Source: Eutrigla gurnardus
Taxonomy: Eukaryota > Chordata > Actinopteri > Perciformes > Triglidae
Direction: 5' to 3'
DNA: 64,000 nucleotides
Assembly: GCA_963514095.1 (NCBI GenBank)
Contig: OY741268.1
Span: 9,475,300-9,539,299, forward strand
Below the pieces are notes generated by a model. The model did not search any database, was not told the origin of the DNA, and was given only the letters and a program-made list of their open reading frames with translations. Below, piece by piece: positions 1 through 10,532 of the stretch. The translations under genes were made by a program, and so were the position numbers. Positions within the stretch are counted from its first letter, which is position 1, and every line of letters starts with the position of its first letter.

Positions 1-381
1 AGACTCTTCTCTGTTCTGGTCCTCAGTGGTGGAACGAACTCCCGACTAATGTCAGGACAGCAGAGTCATTTGCCATCTTCCGAAAAAGGCTCAAGACTCA
101 CCTGTTCAGACTTCACCTCGACTCTACATAGCATGACCCACTAACCCCCCCCCCCCCCCCCAAAAAAAAAAAAAAAACCCTACCTATAGCACTCTGATCA
201 TAGCACTGTTGCTCATAAGGAACTACTTTACTCAGATGAGGACCTAACACTTGTTTTATTTTTAGCTCTTACTTTATCGGCAATAATACGTTGTGGTTTC
301 TTTGTTTCCTTCTTTTGACAAATGTACTTATTGTAAGTCGCTTTGGACAAAAGCGTCTGCTAAATGACCTAAATGTAAATG
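1..381 (+). mobile_element. 3' end of an L2/CR1-like LINE
   Basis: The first 131 bases are the last codons of a reverse-transcriptase polyprotein, including the stretch QWWNELPTN, ending at TAG (129-131). The same protein end is present in the two related copies at 60.3-63.0 kb. A C-run and A-run follow, then the family's 3' tail, with the motif GTCGCTTTGGACAAAAGCG and a terminal AAATGTAAATG. The element is cut by the window edge. Confidence 0.85.
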
Positions 382-984
382 TTATATATTTTGGGTGCCC
401 AGTTCTAGCTGAATGCTCCTAGAAGGAGGACCTCTTGTGATTGCAATGACTCACACAATTATCCTCACACCTTTTATTGCCTCCTCACTCACTCACTCAC
501 TCTAAGTGTGAGTAGTAGGAGGGATACCGCCATGCGCTACTCATTGCCCACAGTAGGGGGATAACAGTTTACGGTGTGTTTGGCTAACGAAACTCCACAC
601 ACGGCAGCTGACCTTTGTTGGTGTCGTTGTTATATAGAAAACACAATATTTTCAAGAACAATCATGAATATTGGACGAAGCATTTACTTTTATACGATTT
701 TTTCTTCTGGTTTTACTTTTCAAATTCTGAGTAACAAAGGTTGTGTTTCTTTGCAGACGACCATCTGTTTCTGAATATTGGACGGTTTTCGGGAACCATC
801 ACAGAAGAGGTGGTTCCCGAAGGTTCATGGTGGCTGCTCTCTCTTCTTTATACTCTTTCCTTCCTCTGGAAAAGGCTTTGTGCTACAACCTTTTCAAGTG
901 GTATGTAAATAAATAATTATAAACTTTGGACGATGGTTGATGTAATGGGAAAGTATCCAGTCATCCACTCAGTCATTCACTCAG
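382..984. other. Unannotated non-coding stretch
   Basis: No gene or element with clear ends is visible. It contains a short CACT tandem near 485-502 and otherwise unremarkable AT-rich sequence. The short open frames here have no recognisable domain. Confidence 0.5.
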
Positions 985-1035
985 TCATCCAGGTCATCCT
1001 TCAAAGCTTTATCCTGACTGGATTTACTGTAGGTT

Positions 1036-1092
1036 TTCAAAGACGTTTCGCCTCTCATCCAAGTGAAGAAAGCCTCTGGGCTTGAAGTCCAG
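1036..1092 (+). repeat. Teleost interspersed-repeat motif
   Basis: The string GACGTTTCGCCTCTCATCC followed by a GAAG-rich stretch is one I recognise as common in fish interspersed repeats. I cannot assign the family or define the ends. Confidence 0.35.
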
Positions 1093-1409
1093 TTGCATAA
1101 GATAAAGCTTTCAAGGGGTAAAGTATCCATTAATAATGATAATCCAAAATCCATAAATAATTTCATGGAGCAAGTGCCAACATTCTTAGTTCCAGCTCAT
1201 TAGATACACAAGATGTGTTGCTTCTCTCTGTTTTGTATCATCATAAGCTGAATATATTTGGGTTATTGCCTCTTGATCAGACAAAATTAGACTTTAAAGA
1301 CGTAACATTGGGCTCTGAGAACTTTTTCAAAATTGAGATTGGCTTGTGATTTAATAGATGAATTAATTAATCATGCTTGTAAAGTTACTTTGCTTGGCGA
1401 GATAATCAT

Positions 1410-3174
1410 CAGGGCCCAGTATTTCAAAAGTGATCTGACTGGATTATCCTGGTCGGATTGGATTACATCGTGATCTGATCTGAAAACTGGGTATTTCAAC
1501 ACAGATCCAGAGAATCCCGATCCTGAAGATCAGGATTCAGCTTTGGTAATCCAATCCTCCCTTGAAGCCAGATAAAGGGCTGGATTTGGGTATTTCAAAA
1601 TGTAACGCAGAGATCTGGATCAGCTTGATACCAAAATTTCAGGATCATTTGGATCCCACCTCAGAGGTGGATTTGACTTGGATTGACAATGTCTCAGCTC
1701 CGCTTCTCCTAGATATTGTTACTCAAGATGTTCATTACACTTAATCTAAATTGTCAGTGCATTACTTGAAACAAATTGGAGTAATTTAAGAACATTTAAG
1801 GTGTAGCAAATGTGTTTGGCTATATGTTTGTGTACACACTGATTATTTTTACTTAACCAAATCAGATGCTATTTTGCTTTAAATTACCACAATTATGTTT
1901 AGTGAGAGCCTTCTACATAAAGGGAGACAAATTAGGATGGAAAAAATGTATCTAATTGTGTCACTGATCAAGCAATAATACATGAAAATAATGCAACTAC
2001 AATTTCAAACACTTTCCAGCACTTTATTGAAAATCCAACAACTTATCACTGCAATTGAATTGAAGCATTTCCAAGGATGTCCAGCACTCATACAGACCCT
2101 GTCCTTAATAGCTGAGTGGGCTCTGAAAGTAGAAGAAAGGGAAGGAGTATGAGTGATATGTCTTCATTTGGAATCCACAATAGTCACAGAAATTGTGTGC
2201 ATGATGACAACAGCGGCTACTGTTTAGCTGAAGCTATCGTTGCTATGTTGTAACATAGTCATACATATGGACATAACAGCTTCATGGATTTATTACGGAC
2301 ATGACGACTGCACAGCTCGGTCATTTCTTTATGGATACAAAATCAAAACTACGAGGAAAACGTTTTCGTTTCTGCGGTGACTGGGAGGGACGACAGGCGC
2401 TCGGCTATCTACTGCTAATGTCTACTCTACGGGGTGATTTTAGGTGAGTAACTCCATGCAAAAACACACATATTTATGTCGTTTTGCCACACTATTTGAG
2501 CTAAACGAGCGCCGTGGTGTCTCGTACGGACCCAACCTGTGTTGCATAGGTCTTGGAATTGTTTTCTGGGGCCCAGGAAAGCAGATAAAACGTGCCCCAA
2601 TGGGTTAGCATTGGAGCGAGTCTGGAAGGCTGCCAGGCAGGTACAGATCTCGGGCTAGGCAACGTTAATTTTTGTCAGGTTTTTTGCTTCTAATAAGTAG
2701 GGATGACCCTGAGGACAACGGAAATGGGGTCAAAAATGACCGGATTTCTCCTTTAACACAGAAGTCAATGGAGCAGAGTTAGCTACCGTTAGCACGGCCG
2801 CGGCTCAATTAGAGATCGCTACAGCCTGGTTTTAAGTATGTGACAATTCATATATATAGCACGATATGTTGGTTGGCGTTCATATGGTCCTTAAACCACT
2901 AAACATTAGACGACGGTAAACTTACATTTTTGACGTGAAAGTCGCGCTCCCAGCTGCTACATCTGTGAAGTAGTCGCCATGTTTCAGATCCGGAGGCGGA
3001 GACTTGAGACTTGGTAATCCGTATCCAGCCAGGTCGGGATCACGGTGATCCACCCTGTTTTGAAATACTCAGATAAAGTCAGCAGGATCACCTTGATCCA
3101 TGACTGAGAAAAGGAGGATTTCATTATCCGGATTATTCTGATCCGGATTACAAGTTTTGAAATACTGGGCCCTG
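1410..3174. mobile_element. 1.77-kb DNA element with GGGCCC-type inverted ends
   Basis: The left end CAGGGCCCAGTATTTCAAAA matches, as reverse complement, the right end TTTTGAAATACTGGGCCCTG (3155-3174). Both subterminal regions are rich in GGATTA/GATCC words in opposite orientation. ATCAT flanks both sides (1405-1409 and 3175-3179), but the ends are partly palindromic, so other boundary choices with a 3-bp duplication are possible. No transposase frame was found, so this is probably a non-autonomous element. The superfamily is not certain. Confidence 0.7.
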
Positions 3175-4052
3175 ATCATTAGAAAAACAATGCAGGGTTA
3201 GAGTAGAACTGATGGATATTTTAAGAAATGTTTGTAAGAATCAGGCAGAGATAGAAGTTTGGAGTCAACAAATGTAAAAACAACTCGACAAGAAAGAAGC
3301 GAGTTCTGACAGAAAAACAGCCCCCCCCCCCCCCCCCCCCCCAACTGAACAGGAACAGGGTGTTTCCAATGAAGGAAATTAAAATAGCCTCCAGCATACA
3401 GAAAGGCAAAAATGCCAAACTCCCAGATCACAATCCCAATCCACTTTAGCATCTGGATCATTACTCTCCAAACCTCATCACTGCCGCTTAAATGCCTTCA
3501 CAATCATTACAGGCTAATGAAGACAACTGTCCAATGCTGCTCCGGTACATTTTCAGTTCAATCATCTGCACTCTAACCACTTTAGACAGCTCACACTGAC
3601 TCAAACACACACCCCATCCAAAGAAGTTCATTGTTGTTCCCCAGGATGGAGGGTAAACACTGGTTTGTATGCCAAACACAGCAGCAGATGGGTTGGAGTT
3701 TCTTCCATGTTTTTGTCTCTTTTGTCAGCCACATACTGTATGCTTTCACAATAACAAAGTTCTTGCCCTGCTGGTGTGCAGTAAAGGTCTCCCACATGGG
3801 AAAATTAAGTTTGTGGGGCCTGATTTAGGGGTTTAACATTTGCCTATCACCCTGAGTGCGCCAGGCTGCATTTCAATATTTTCTCAGCGTTTTGGCCATT
3901 GTAGAGTTGTGTTAGGATGGCAGGCAGGTAGCTATTTCAGATATATTTACCGCTAACTCAAATTAAATCAGTTCTCCAATTCTCCATTTTTCTTTCGAGT
4001 AAAGCTTCCACCACTTAAAGATCCACTACTTTGGTCCAAACTGCAATATTTA

Positions 4053-4098
<46 letters not shown>

Positions 4099-4164
4099 AA
4101 ACTATGTGATGGATTGCCGTAAAATGACGTGCCAATATTCATGGTCCCCAGGAGATGAATCCTA
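3175..4164. other. Non-coding stretch with C22 run and TA microsatellite
   Basis: It contains an uninterrupted run of 22 C (3321-3342) and a TA dinucleotide repeat at about 4057-4096. No gene or TE end was recognised. Open frames on both strands here lack known domains. Confidence 0.6.
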
Positions 4165-5428
4165 CACTGCAAAAACAGCCCTTCTAGAAAGAAGTAAAAT
4201 ATTCTCATATTCAATCAAATTATCTTGTATCAAGCAAAAAAATCTGCCAATGGGGTAAGCTTTTTTTGCTTGACAAGCAATTCTTAAAATAAGCCCAAAT
4301 TTCTTAGCTCCGAAAGACTAAAATGAGACTTTAAACTAGACAGAAAATCTTAAACTAATCCAAATTCTTCTAAAACAAGCAATGAAAAAAACACTAATTC
4401 AAGATTAAATTACTCAAAATTAGAATTGAAGTCTCTTTACTAATTTAAGAAATTACACCTTAATCTGGGATTGATAATGAGCATAAAAGTAGTTAAAATA
4501 AGACATAATTTCTTAAAACAGCATAACAAATATAAAATGGATGTCTTAAATCAAGATACTTGACTTGAAACTTTCTCAGTTAATTTTTTTTTTTTTTTTT
4601 ATGGCTGGAGTGCCATGCAAGCCTTTTTTATTTTTATTATGAGAGAGACAGTGTGGAAAGGGGAGATAGAGGGGGAAGACATGCGCGAAGGAGATTGCCG
4701 GGCCGGGAGTCGAACCACTGATGTCCGCGTCGAGGCTGAGCCTCCGTACATGGGGCGGCTGCCTTATCCACTGCGCCACCGGCTGAGCCTCCGTACATGG
4801 GGCGGCTGCCTTATCCACTGCGCCACCGACCGCCCCAGTTAATTTTTTTTATTAACTTTGCTCAATTCAACATCCAAAAAAAAAGGGCACTTCTGCATTC
4901 CAGATCCATCATAATCAAACAGATTGAAAAGCCAGTTTTGATTTGAACCTCACTATCAAAATAATAATACATCAGTTATTGTAGCAGCATAGCAACTAAA
5001 TCATGCGGGAGGCGTCATGTTGCAGCTGGTTTGCAGCATAATATCCCATATGGTTTTCAATCTCACCAAGCAACTGTCCTGTAATGAAAATGAAAATATT
5101 AATAATAAAAACTTTTGTCCTTGTTTCATGGCATTCTTGAATTGAGATGTTGTGCATATGGTCTTACTCTTAAAATAAGGCAAATAATCTTGGTGCCCCG
5201 CTGGGTTTGATCGTAAAACATTTTTATACTCTTTTTCTGGTTCATTCTAGCTCAAAATTAGCTGGAATATCTTATCAAGAAAAAGTAAGGCATACTTTCT
5301 TAAAATTAGATATTTTTTCTAATGCAAAACTTGCTTGACAAGATTAATATTCTTTTTGGACAAAAAATAAGACTTATTTTCTTGATACAAGGCTTTTTTT
5401 ACTTTCTTGAAATTCCATTTTTGCAGTG
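4165..5428. mobile_element. CACTA/EnSpm-like non-autonomous element
   Basis: The left terminus is CACTGCAAAAACAG and the right terminus is TTTTTGCAGTG. The CACTG ends are flanked by TA on both sides (4163-4164, 5429-5430). The subterminal sequence is rich in recurring words such as CTTGATAC/GTATCAAG and TTCTTAAAA in both orientations, as expected for CACTA-type elements. There is no transposase frame. About 260 bp of its interior is a later SINE insertion. Confidence 0.7.
4592..4835 (-). mobile_element. tRNA-derived SINE with duplicated head
   Basis: Read on the minus strand it begins with a tRNA-like head containing an A-box-like GGTGGCGCAGTGG and a B-box-like GGTTCGACTCC, and ends in an A/T-rich tail. 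The insertion is bounded by CAGTTAATTTTTT on both sides (from 4577 and from 4836), a target duplication. A 47-bp segment covering the A-box is present twice in perfect tandem (4734-4780 and 4781-4827). It is not a functional tRNA gene, because no cloverleaf follows. Confidence 0.75.
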
Positions 5429-5713
5429 TACTGACTTGGATTGGTGATCCCCTGATGTTCTGTAGTGCCACCATATGGTTGACATATTTGTCTCTTAGTG
5501 AAAAATTCCCAAGACCCGCCCCTGGAACTCAGACTGGCCAAAACAGACCAGGGTCTAACAACTATCCAGCTCTGCTCCATAGGCTCTTGTCTTGATTTTC
5601 TGAGTGGTTTTCTGGATTTGTAGCTCGTCATGGTGATGATACTGGTTACACGGAGAAGTTTGAAGGAGATAAAAAAGTTTATAAAACAATATGACACACA
5701 CATAGTACTGAAT
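5429..5713. other. Short unannotated spacer
   Basis: This spacer lies between the CACTA-like element and family A copy 1. I see no recognisable gene or repeat end. Confidence 0.4.
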
Positions 5714-6581
5714 GGGCCCTATCTTGCACCTAGCGCATTGCACTTTCAACACCAACGCAAGTATCTTCGCTATTTTCCATCCAACGCATATTTTGGTGTT
5801 TCAGAAAACAATTCCGCCACAGACCAGGTAAAACTGGTTTGAAGTCAGTCGTGTTATTTAGATGCTATTTTATGGAGCGTGTGCACCTGCTTCTCTCATC
5901 CACAGGGACGCAGCAGTTCCCATTGATGCAAACCCTAAATAATTACAAGAAAAAATATGTCAACACTGGGGAAATCATTGTGGGGTCTATGACGATATGA
6001 ACAAATGGCTGTTTTGTTGACAGCCGTGAATGTGTGTGCGTTCGGCGTTCCCTCCACCAGCCTGTTAGTGGAGGAATGTGCCGTTACGGTGCGGCGCATT
6101 GGAAGGAGTCCGCCGCTGTTTCCCTGGTTACGGTCAACGTGGAATCTGGAGGAAGGTGAAACCGCAATTCTCCCAGCGGCGTGGAGGAGAGGATGGAGGG
6201 AGGGCTAAAGTATGTGTGGACACAGGCGTGGTCTTACATGACACACACACACACACACATCCCCATATAATGCCAACGGGCTTACTGCCCTCACCAGCAT
6301 GCCAGTCTCCTCTGCAGTGAACTGCTCTTGCCGTGTTCCCAAATAATCCGCCGTTATAATAGCAATCCGCCATGGAACAAGCTCCTCCTGCTCTTAAAGG
6401 GAATGGGAGATGACGCTCTGATTGGCTTATTGTTACGCCCAAAAAACACCTGTAATGAAGCCACTTAAGACCAACCCTCTAGATTTGCGTAAGTCATTTC
6501 TCCACCGTTATAATAGTCAGTGTCCGAGATCCGCCAACAAAGACACTTTGTTGTGCGTTTCAGACCACCAAGATAGGGCCC
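5714..6581. mobile_element. Family A TIR element, copy 1 (intact)
   Basis: The inverted ends are GGGCCCTATCTTG (left) and CAAGATAGGGCCC (right), 868 bp in all. The interior matches, nearly base for base, the pieces of copy 2 at 42205-53967. It contains a short AC repeat (6241-6259). No clear target duplication and no transposase were seen. At 5821-5840 it preserves the uninterrupted site that is occupied by a Harbinger-like element in copy 2. Confidence 0.75.
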
Positions 6582-7714
6582 ACAGTCTTTTTAATAGTGT
6601 TTGGTAACAGTGAATAAAGAGCTAGCTTTACAGGAACAATGTTGTTCCTTAATTTCGTTATCTGCTGTCTCCATCATCAGGTGATGTGGTGCTTCAGTTT
6701 TACACTGAGATCTGTAGCTTTTGCTCCTATCTTTAACTTTATCTGCTCTCACTGCTGAACCAGGATAACATCCTGGATATATCCTTCAAACACGTAATGT
6801 AGACCCATCTGTCTGCCTCTCTATATCCCCTTTTTGTTTTCCCAAAAGTTGGATCACATTTATTCACTGAGTGCAGTTTTGACAGTGTGAAGGGGCTTAC
6901 CCAAGGGTCAATTAGATGACATTTGGAACACACATTCACCTCAGGACGAATTGTAATAACTTTTGTGATCTTTTGTGATCCTGACTTTTCAATGTCATCC
7001 ATCAGGTCAAAATGTTAGAGCTGCATGTGGGTATTTATAACCAAACATGAAGACAAAAAGAACGGCTACGACATAAATGCAGTGTCTTACATTGGAAGTT
7101 CTACACAGTTTCTACTAATTCTGTGGTATTTTCTTTATTTCAGTTAATGGAAATGTTTTTTCTTTGTTTTATGTTTGTTTCTACCACAAAAAAATCAAAA
7201 CACAGCTGTAAAAAATGAACAGTTTCGGCATAAATTTCATCAGCAGCTCATCCATGTCTGTGTAAACGACGATGTCAGCATGCGGCCTAAAATGTAGGAC
7301 GATGTCCCATAGACACCCAATGTAGCATCAACCGCAGGAAATAGCTTTGTTTATGTAATCTTAGCTTGCATACGTTGAATGATGACGTTTCTGAACCAAA
7401 TATGCCTCAGGCTTGCATGATGCCACTTCGGTAATGTGAAATATGGTAAGGTTTATGCAACCAAACAACCTGGTTATGTTTCGAAAAAATATCATGACCT
7501 GTGTTACATGATAACATAACAACGTAACTTATCAGCCATAATAACAACCTTCCGTAGAGGCCTTCCTTAAATGATATTATGTAACAAGTGTTAAGTCAAC
7601 ATTTACTTTTGGTTTCACTCGGGACACAAACAGTGGTCTCCTTGGTAAAAATCCTGTGGTTGTGTGACCCATCCAACACCAGTCCCACCCTCACTATACT
7701 CGTGATTATGCCAC
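6582..7714. other. Unannotated non-coding stretch
   Basis: AT-rich sequence with no recognisable coding exon, RNA gene or TE terminus. Confidence 0.45.
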
Positions 7715-7718
7715 TTAA

Positions 7719-8549
7719 AGCTCTGGTCTATGATTTGAAAGATTTGTCAATTGAGCCAAAATTGATCCAATAGTAGCCAACTGGTCCGCATGGCTACTAT
7801 TGGCAAAATGTTCCGATCCAATCCTCGCTCACTCTCCTGCTCCTGCTCACGCCTCGTCCCGACTCACTTTCGCATTTGAAACTATGAGCGGACCAGACGC
7901 TTGTTGCCCTGAGCAGTTCAGGTATGGAGGGAGAGCAGAGCGGCGGTAGCAAGCGGCCTCTGCTTGCCCCACTGGCAAAGGCTGAAAGAAAGAGAAAGTC
8001 TGTCACTGAAATGACAGACACAAAGCGGAGATGCGACATAAAGAGGGCTCAAACCCGAGTAAACCTCGGGTCATCATTTGAACGGTGGCGAAAGCTCCGC
8101 AGAGATATGGATCTGAAGAGCGATGCTGATACAGCGGCGTTTCTGTTGAACAGCAGGGAGACACACGCATTTCAACCTGTTCAACCTGTTCTAGTATTTC
8201 TCACGTAGACAAATTACTGGGATAATTTTAAAAAGTTCTCTTATTTTACGCAGATAGTTCACCGCAGGTGTTTCTGAAAACATTTTAGAAATAAGCTATG
8301 CAGTTGCTGAATCTGTCTTTATTTTAGATCGACAACGGTCAGTTTAAAACATTTTCGAGAGCTTGCGGGAGGCGCCGCCCCATCTCTTGAAACTCGCCGC
8401 AACGCGACGGCATTGCACGGTCAGCCAAAATCTCACTCTGAACTAAGTTAAAAACTTGAGAGCCCTGGACCAGGTAATCTCTCATCTTTATTGTGGATGT
8501 TGTGACACAGATAACTTTTTTCAAACCTTTCAAATCGTAGACCATAGCT
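7719..8549. mobile_element. TTAA-flanked DNA element (piggyBac/Kolobok type)
   Basis: The left end AGCTCTGGTCTATGATTTG matches the reverse complement of the right end CAAATCGTAGACCATAGCT with two differences. TTAA lies directly outside both ends (7715-7718 and 8550-8553), the target duplication of piggyBac and Kolobok superfamilies. The interior is GC-richer than its surroundings and carries one open reading frame on the plus strand. Confidence 0.7.
7924..8208 (+). CDS. Small basic ORF inside the TTAA element
   Basis: This is a 94-residue open frame from ATG to TAG. It has a lysine/arginine-rich first half (KAERKRKS around residue 20 and KRRCDIKRAQTR around residues 34-45). A compact segment follows: RVNLGSSFERWRKLR at about 45-59, then LKSDADTAAFLLN. 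I recognise the pattern R-x-N-x-G-x-x-F-x-R-W-R-x-L-R followed by LKxDxxxAxFLL from many uncharacterised fish proteins that appear to be element-derived. I know no biochemical function for it. The ORF lies wholly within the inverted repeats, so it is most likely part of, or captured by, the transposon. The C-terminal 15 residues look like read-through of non-coding sequence, so a splice donor near the end of FLLN is possible. Confidence 0.45.
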   Translation: MEGEQSGGSKRPLLAPLAKAERKRKSVTEMTDTKRRCDIKRAQTRVNLGSSFERWRKLRRDMDLKSDADTAAFLLNSRETHAFQPVQPVLVFLT

Positions 8550-8553
8550 TTAA

Positions 8554-9421
8554 CATCCAATAAAACTATATGCTCCATCACTTGCACTCAGTGCATCGTT
8601 CATTGTACTGCATACAGAACCATGTGCATGTCCACTGTCTGAGGATATTCATACCTGATTATTTCAAATGTTATTTTTTTTAAAGCTTTGAGCACCACAA
8701 ACACAGTTCCATTCCCCTCCACTGTACTGGGGTTAAAAACTGGTGCAGTTATGTCAAAACCTAGACAAATAAATCCTAATGTATCTGCAGGTCACCTTAA
8801 CTATGATGCATATGCATCAATATTTTACACTTAAGGGCCTTCAGATGCCATTCAGATCTCATTAAGAAAATGAGCACGCAGTCTGACCCTGGGGGAGAGC
8901 TGCTGTCGGGGTGAAACCCTCCAGTGACTGAGAGGTGTGTCTCAGACCTCTGCAGCTGCTGTAATTGACACGTTTTTATCAAATTACATCTTCACACCCG
9001 GAGGGGAGTGTGGTCATTAACTCTGGCAGAGTTAATAACACCTTGTTCTACCTGCTCCACTCCATTCTGTATTTATCACCCTCCAACTCCATCTTCATTA
9101 TTAAGACGCTTCATCGTTATCATTCTTGACGGCGACTCTTCGTCTCCGACGCGTCACAGGAGGCCAGTTAGAAGAAAAGCACAGAGACGGGGGGGGCTTG
9201 TTAACCGCAAGCCAATATGTGATTCTGTCTCCATTACAGTGTTTGCCCTTTGTGACTTTAACCAATTATATCCCTTCCCTTGTGTAAGCTGGAGCTATAT
9301 GTTAATAAGAGAGGATGAGGAACGCTGTCAGGGTTAGAGGTTCAATTCCCTGTGTAATTCAGTAATTGAGGATTGTAATGGGAATTTTGGATGTTTGTAC
9401 TTTATAATCAGAATATTTGTC
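8554..9421. other. Unannotated non-coding stretch
   Basis: No recognisable gene, RNA or TE end. Confidence 0.45.
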
Positions 9422-10532
9422 AGGCTGACTCGATCCGTATCTCCTCATCTGACTGTTATGCTATGACGAAAATGAATGCCTGTTTGTAGATGATATGAAC
9501 ATGAGTGCCACAGTGAAATAAGATAATTTCAGGACTATGACGCCTGTGTTCTGTAAATCTTGACCTTGCCTGTACATCTTGTCTTTGTAAGATAGGACAT
9601 GATCCGTCCTTTGGTTCCTCCTCCTTAAAAGGGAGATTGTTGTTGGACTCGTGGTCGTTCCTGCTGACGCCTGGTTCACACTGGATGCGGAAGCGCCGCG
9701 GCGCGGCGTGCCGGCGAAAATCGCGAGCGATCCGCGCACCCCCCGTTCAGACCAGACGCGTATTTCTCCGCGGCGGTCGACAAGAGTTTCTGCTCAGCTG
9801 TTGTTAATTCAGAGCTATTTTTTTCCATTAAACCCCATAAAATTAATACGCCATGTTTCTGTAACCAAGAAGTTTGTACACTTCTTGTATTTATCCGTTC
9901 TCTCTCTCTCCGAGAGAGAGAAAGACAGCGAGAGAGAGAGAGGGACACACACACAGACAGAGAGAGTGTGTATGGTAGTAGACAGTAGTAGTGCAGATAT
10001 ACCGTTGAAATACACTTTTTTTTATCTACTCTTCACATTTATTAAATGTATTGTCTCTTCCTGTTTCCCAGTGCGAGTTTAGATACACAAATATGATCGC
10101 GTTTGTCAATCGCTGTATTTTATTTTGAAAATTGCTTTTATTTTGAAAATTGACCGGATTGTCTCGTGTTTCTCTGTGTGATTTCCTGCCAGAATTGACG
10201 CGTTCGCTCGCGGCACGCGCAAAAAATAGAGCAGACGCCGAAACGATCGCTTCACGGCGCGGGAGGGCCGCGCGTATTCGCGGCGCTCCGCGTCCAGTGT
10301 GAACGACACCATAGCTTAACAGGGGTGCCGAATGGAAGCGGGCTCCGCTACGCGTCTATTCGCGGCACTTCCGCGTCCAGTGTGAACCAGGCCTGAGTCT
10401 GAACCTTTGCATCAGAAGGCAGGGGTGACCAGTCCCTCCTCTGCAGATGAGAATACTTAGTGGAATAAACCTCAGAGAAAAAGCTGATCCTGGTTGTTGA
10501 TCTTTATTGGGCAGATTCATTTTTCCACAACA
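9422..10532 (+). mobile_element. LTR-like interspersed repeat, copy 1 (interrupted)
   Basis: Positions 9422-9668 plus 10393-10532 align almost continuously with 39706-40081. The repeat has a TATA-like CCTTAAAAGG, then AATAAA in TGGAATAAACC about 80 bases before the end CACAACA, so it resembles a solo LTR in plus orientation. Clear TG...CA termini and target duplications are missing, so the class is uncertain. It is split by a GC-rich MITE. Confidence 0.5.
9669..10392. mobile_element. GC-rich MITE with CTGGTTCACACTGG ends
   Basis: The left end is GCCTGGTTCACACTGGA and the right end is TCCAGTGTGAACCAGGC. Subterminal CpG-rich blocks (GCGGAAGCGCCGCGG and its inverse) resemble a CpG island. CTGA lies on each side. 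The second copy of the host repeat at 39.95 kb gives an uninterrupted site. A second, internal right-end-like block (about 10285-10306, CGCGTCCAGTGTGAACGAC) suggests a rearranged or composite element. A GA/CT-rich microsatellite occupies 9900-9967. The superfamily is not certain. Confidence 0.65.

Noticed and set aside
4680..4830. Possible tRNA gene (A-box and B-box present)
   Set aside because: The acceptor and anticodon stems do not form, a SINE body and target duplications follow, and the head is duplicated.
9651..10082. 143-residue plus-strand frame
   Set aside because: It starts inside one repeat, crosses the MITE boundary and runs through a GA microsatellite. No homology was recognised.
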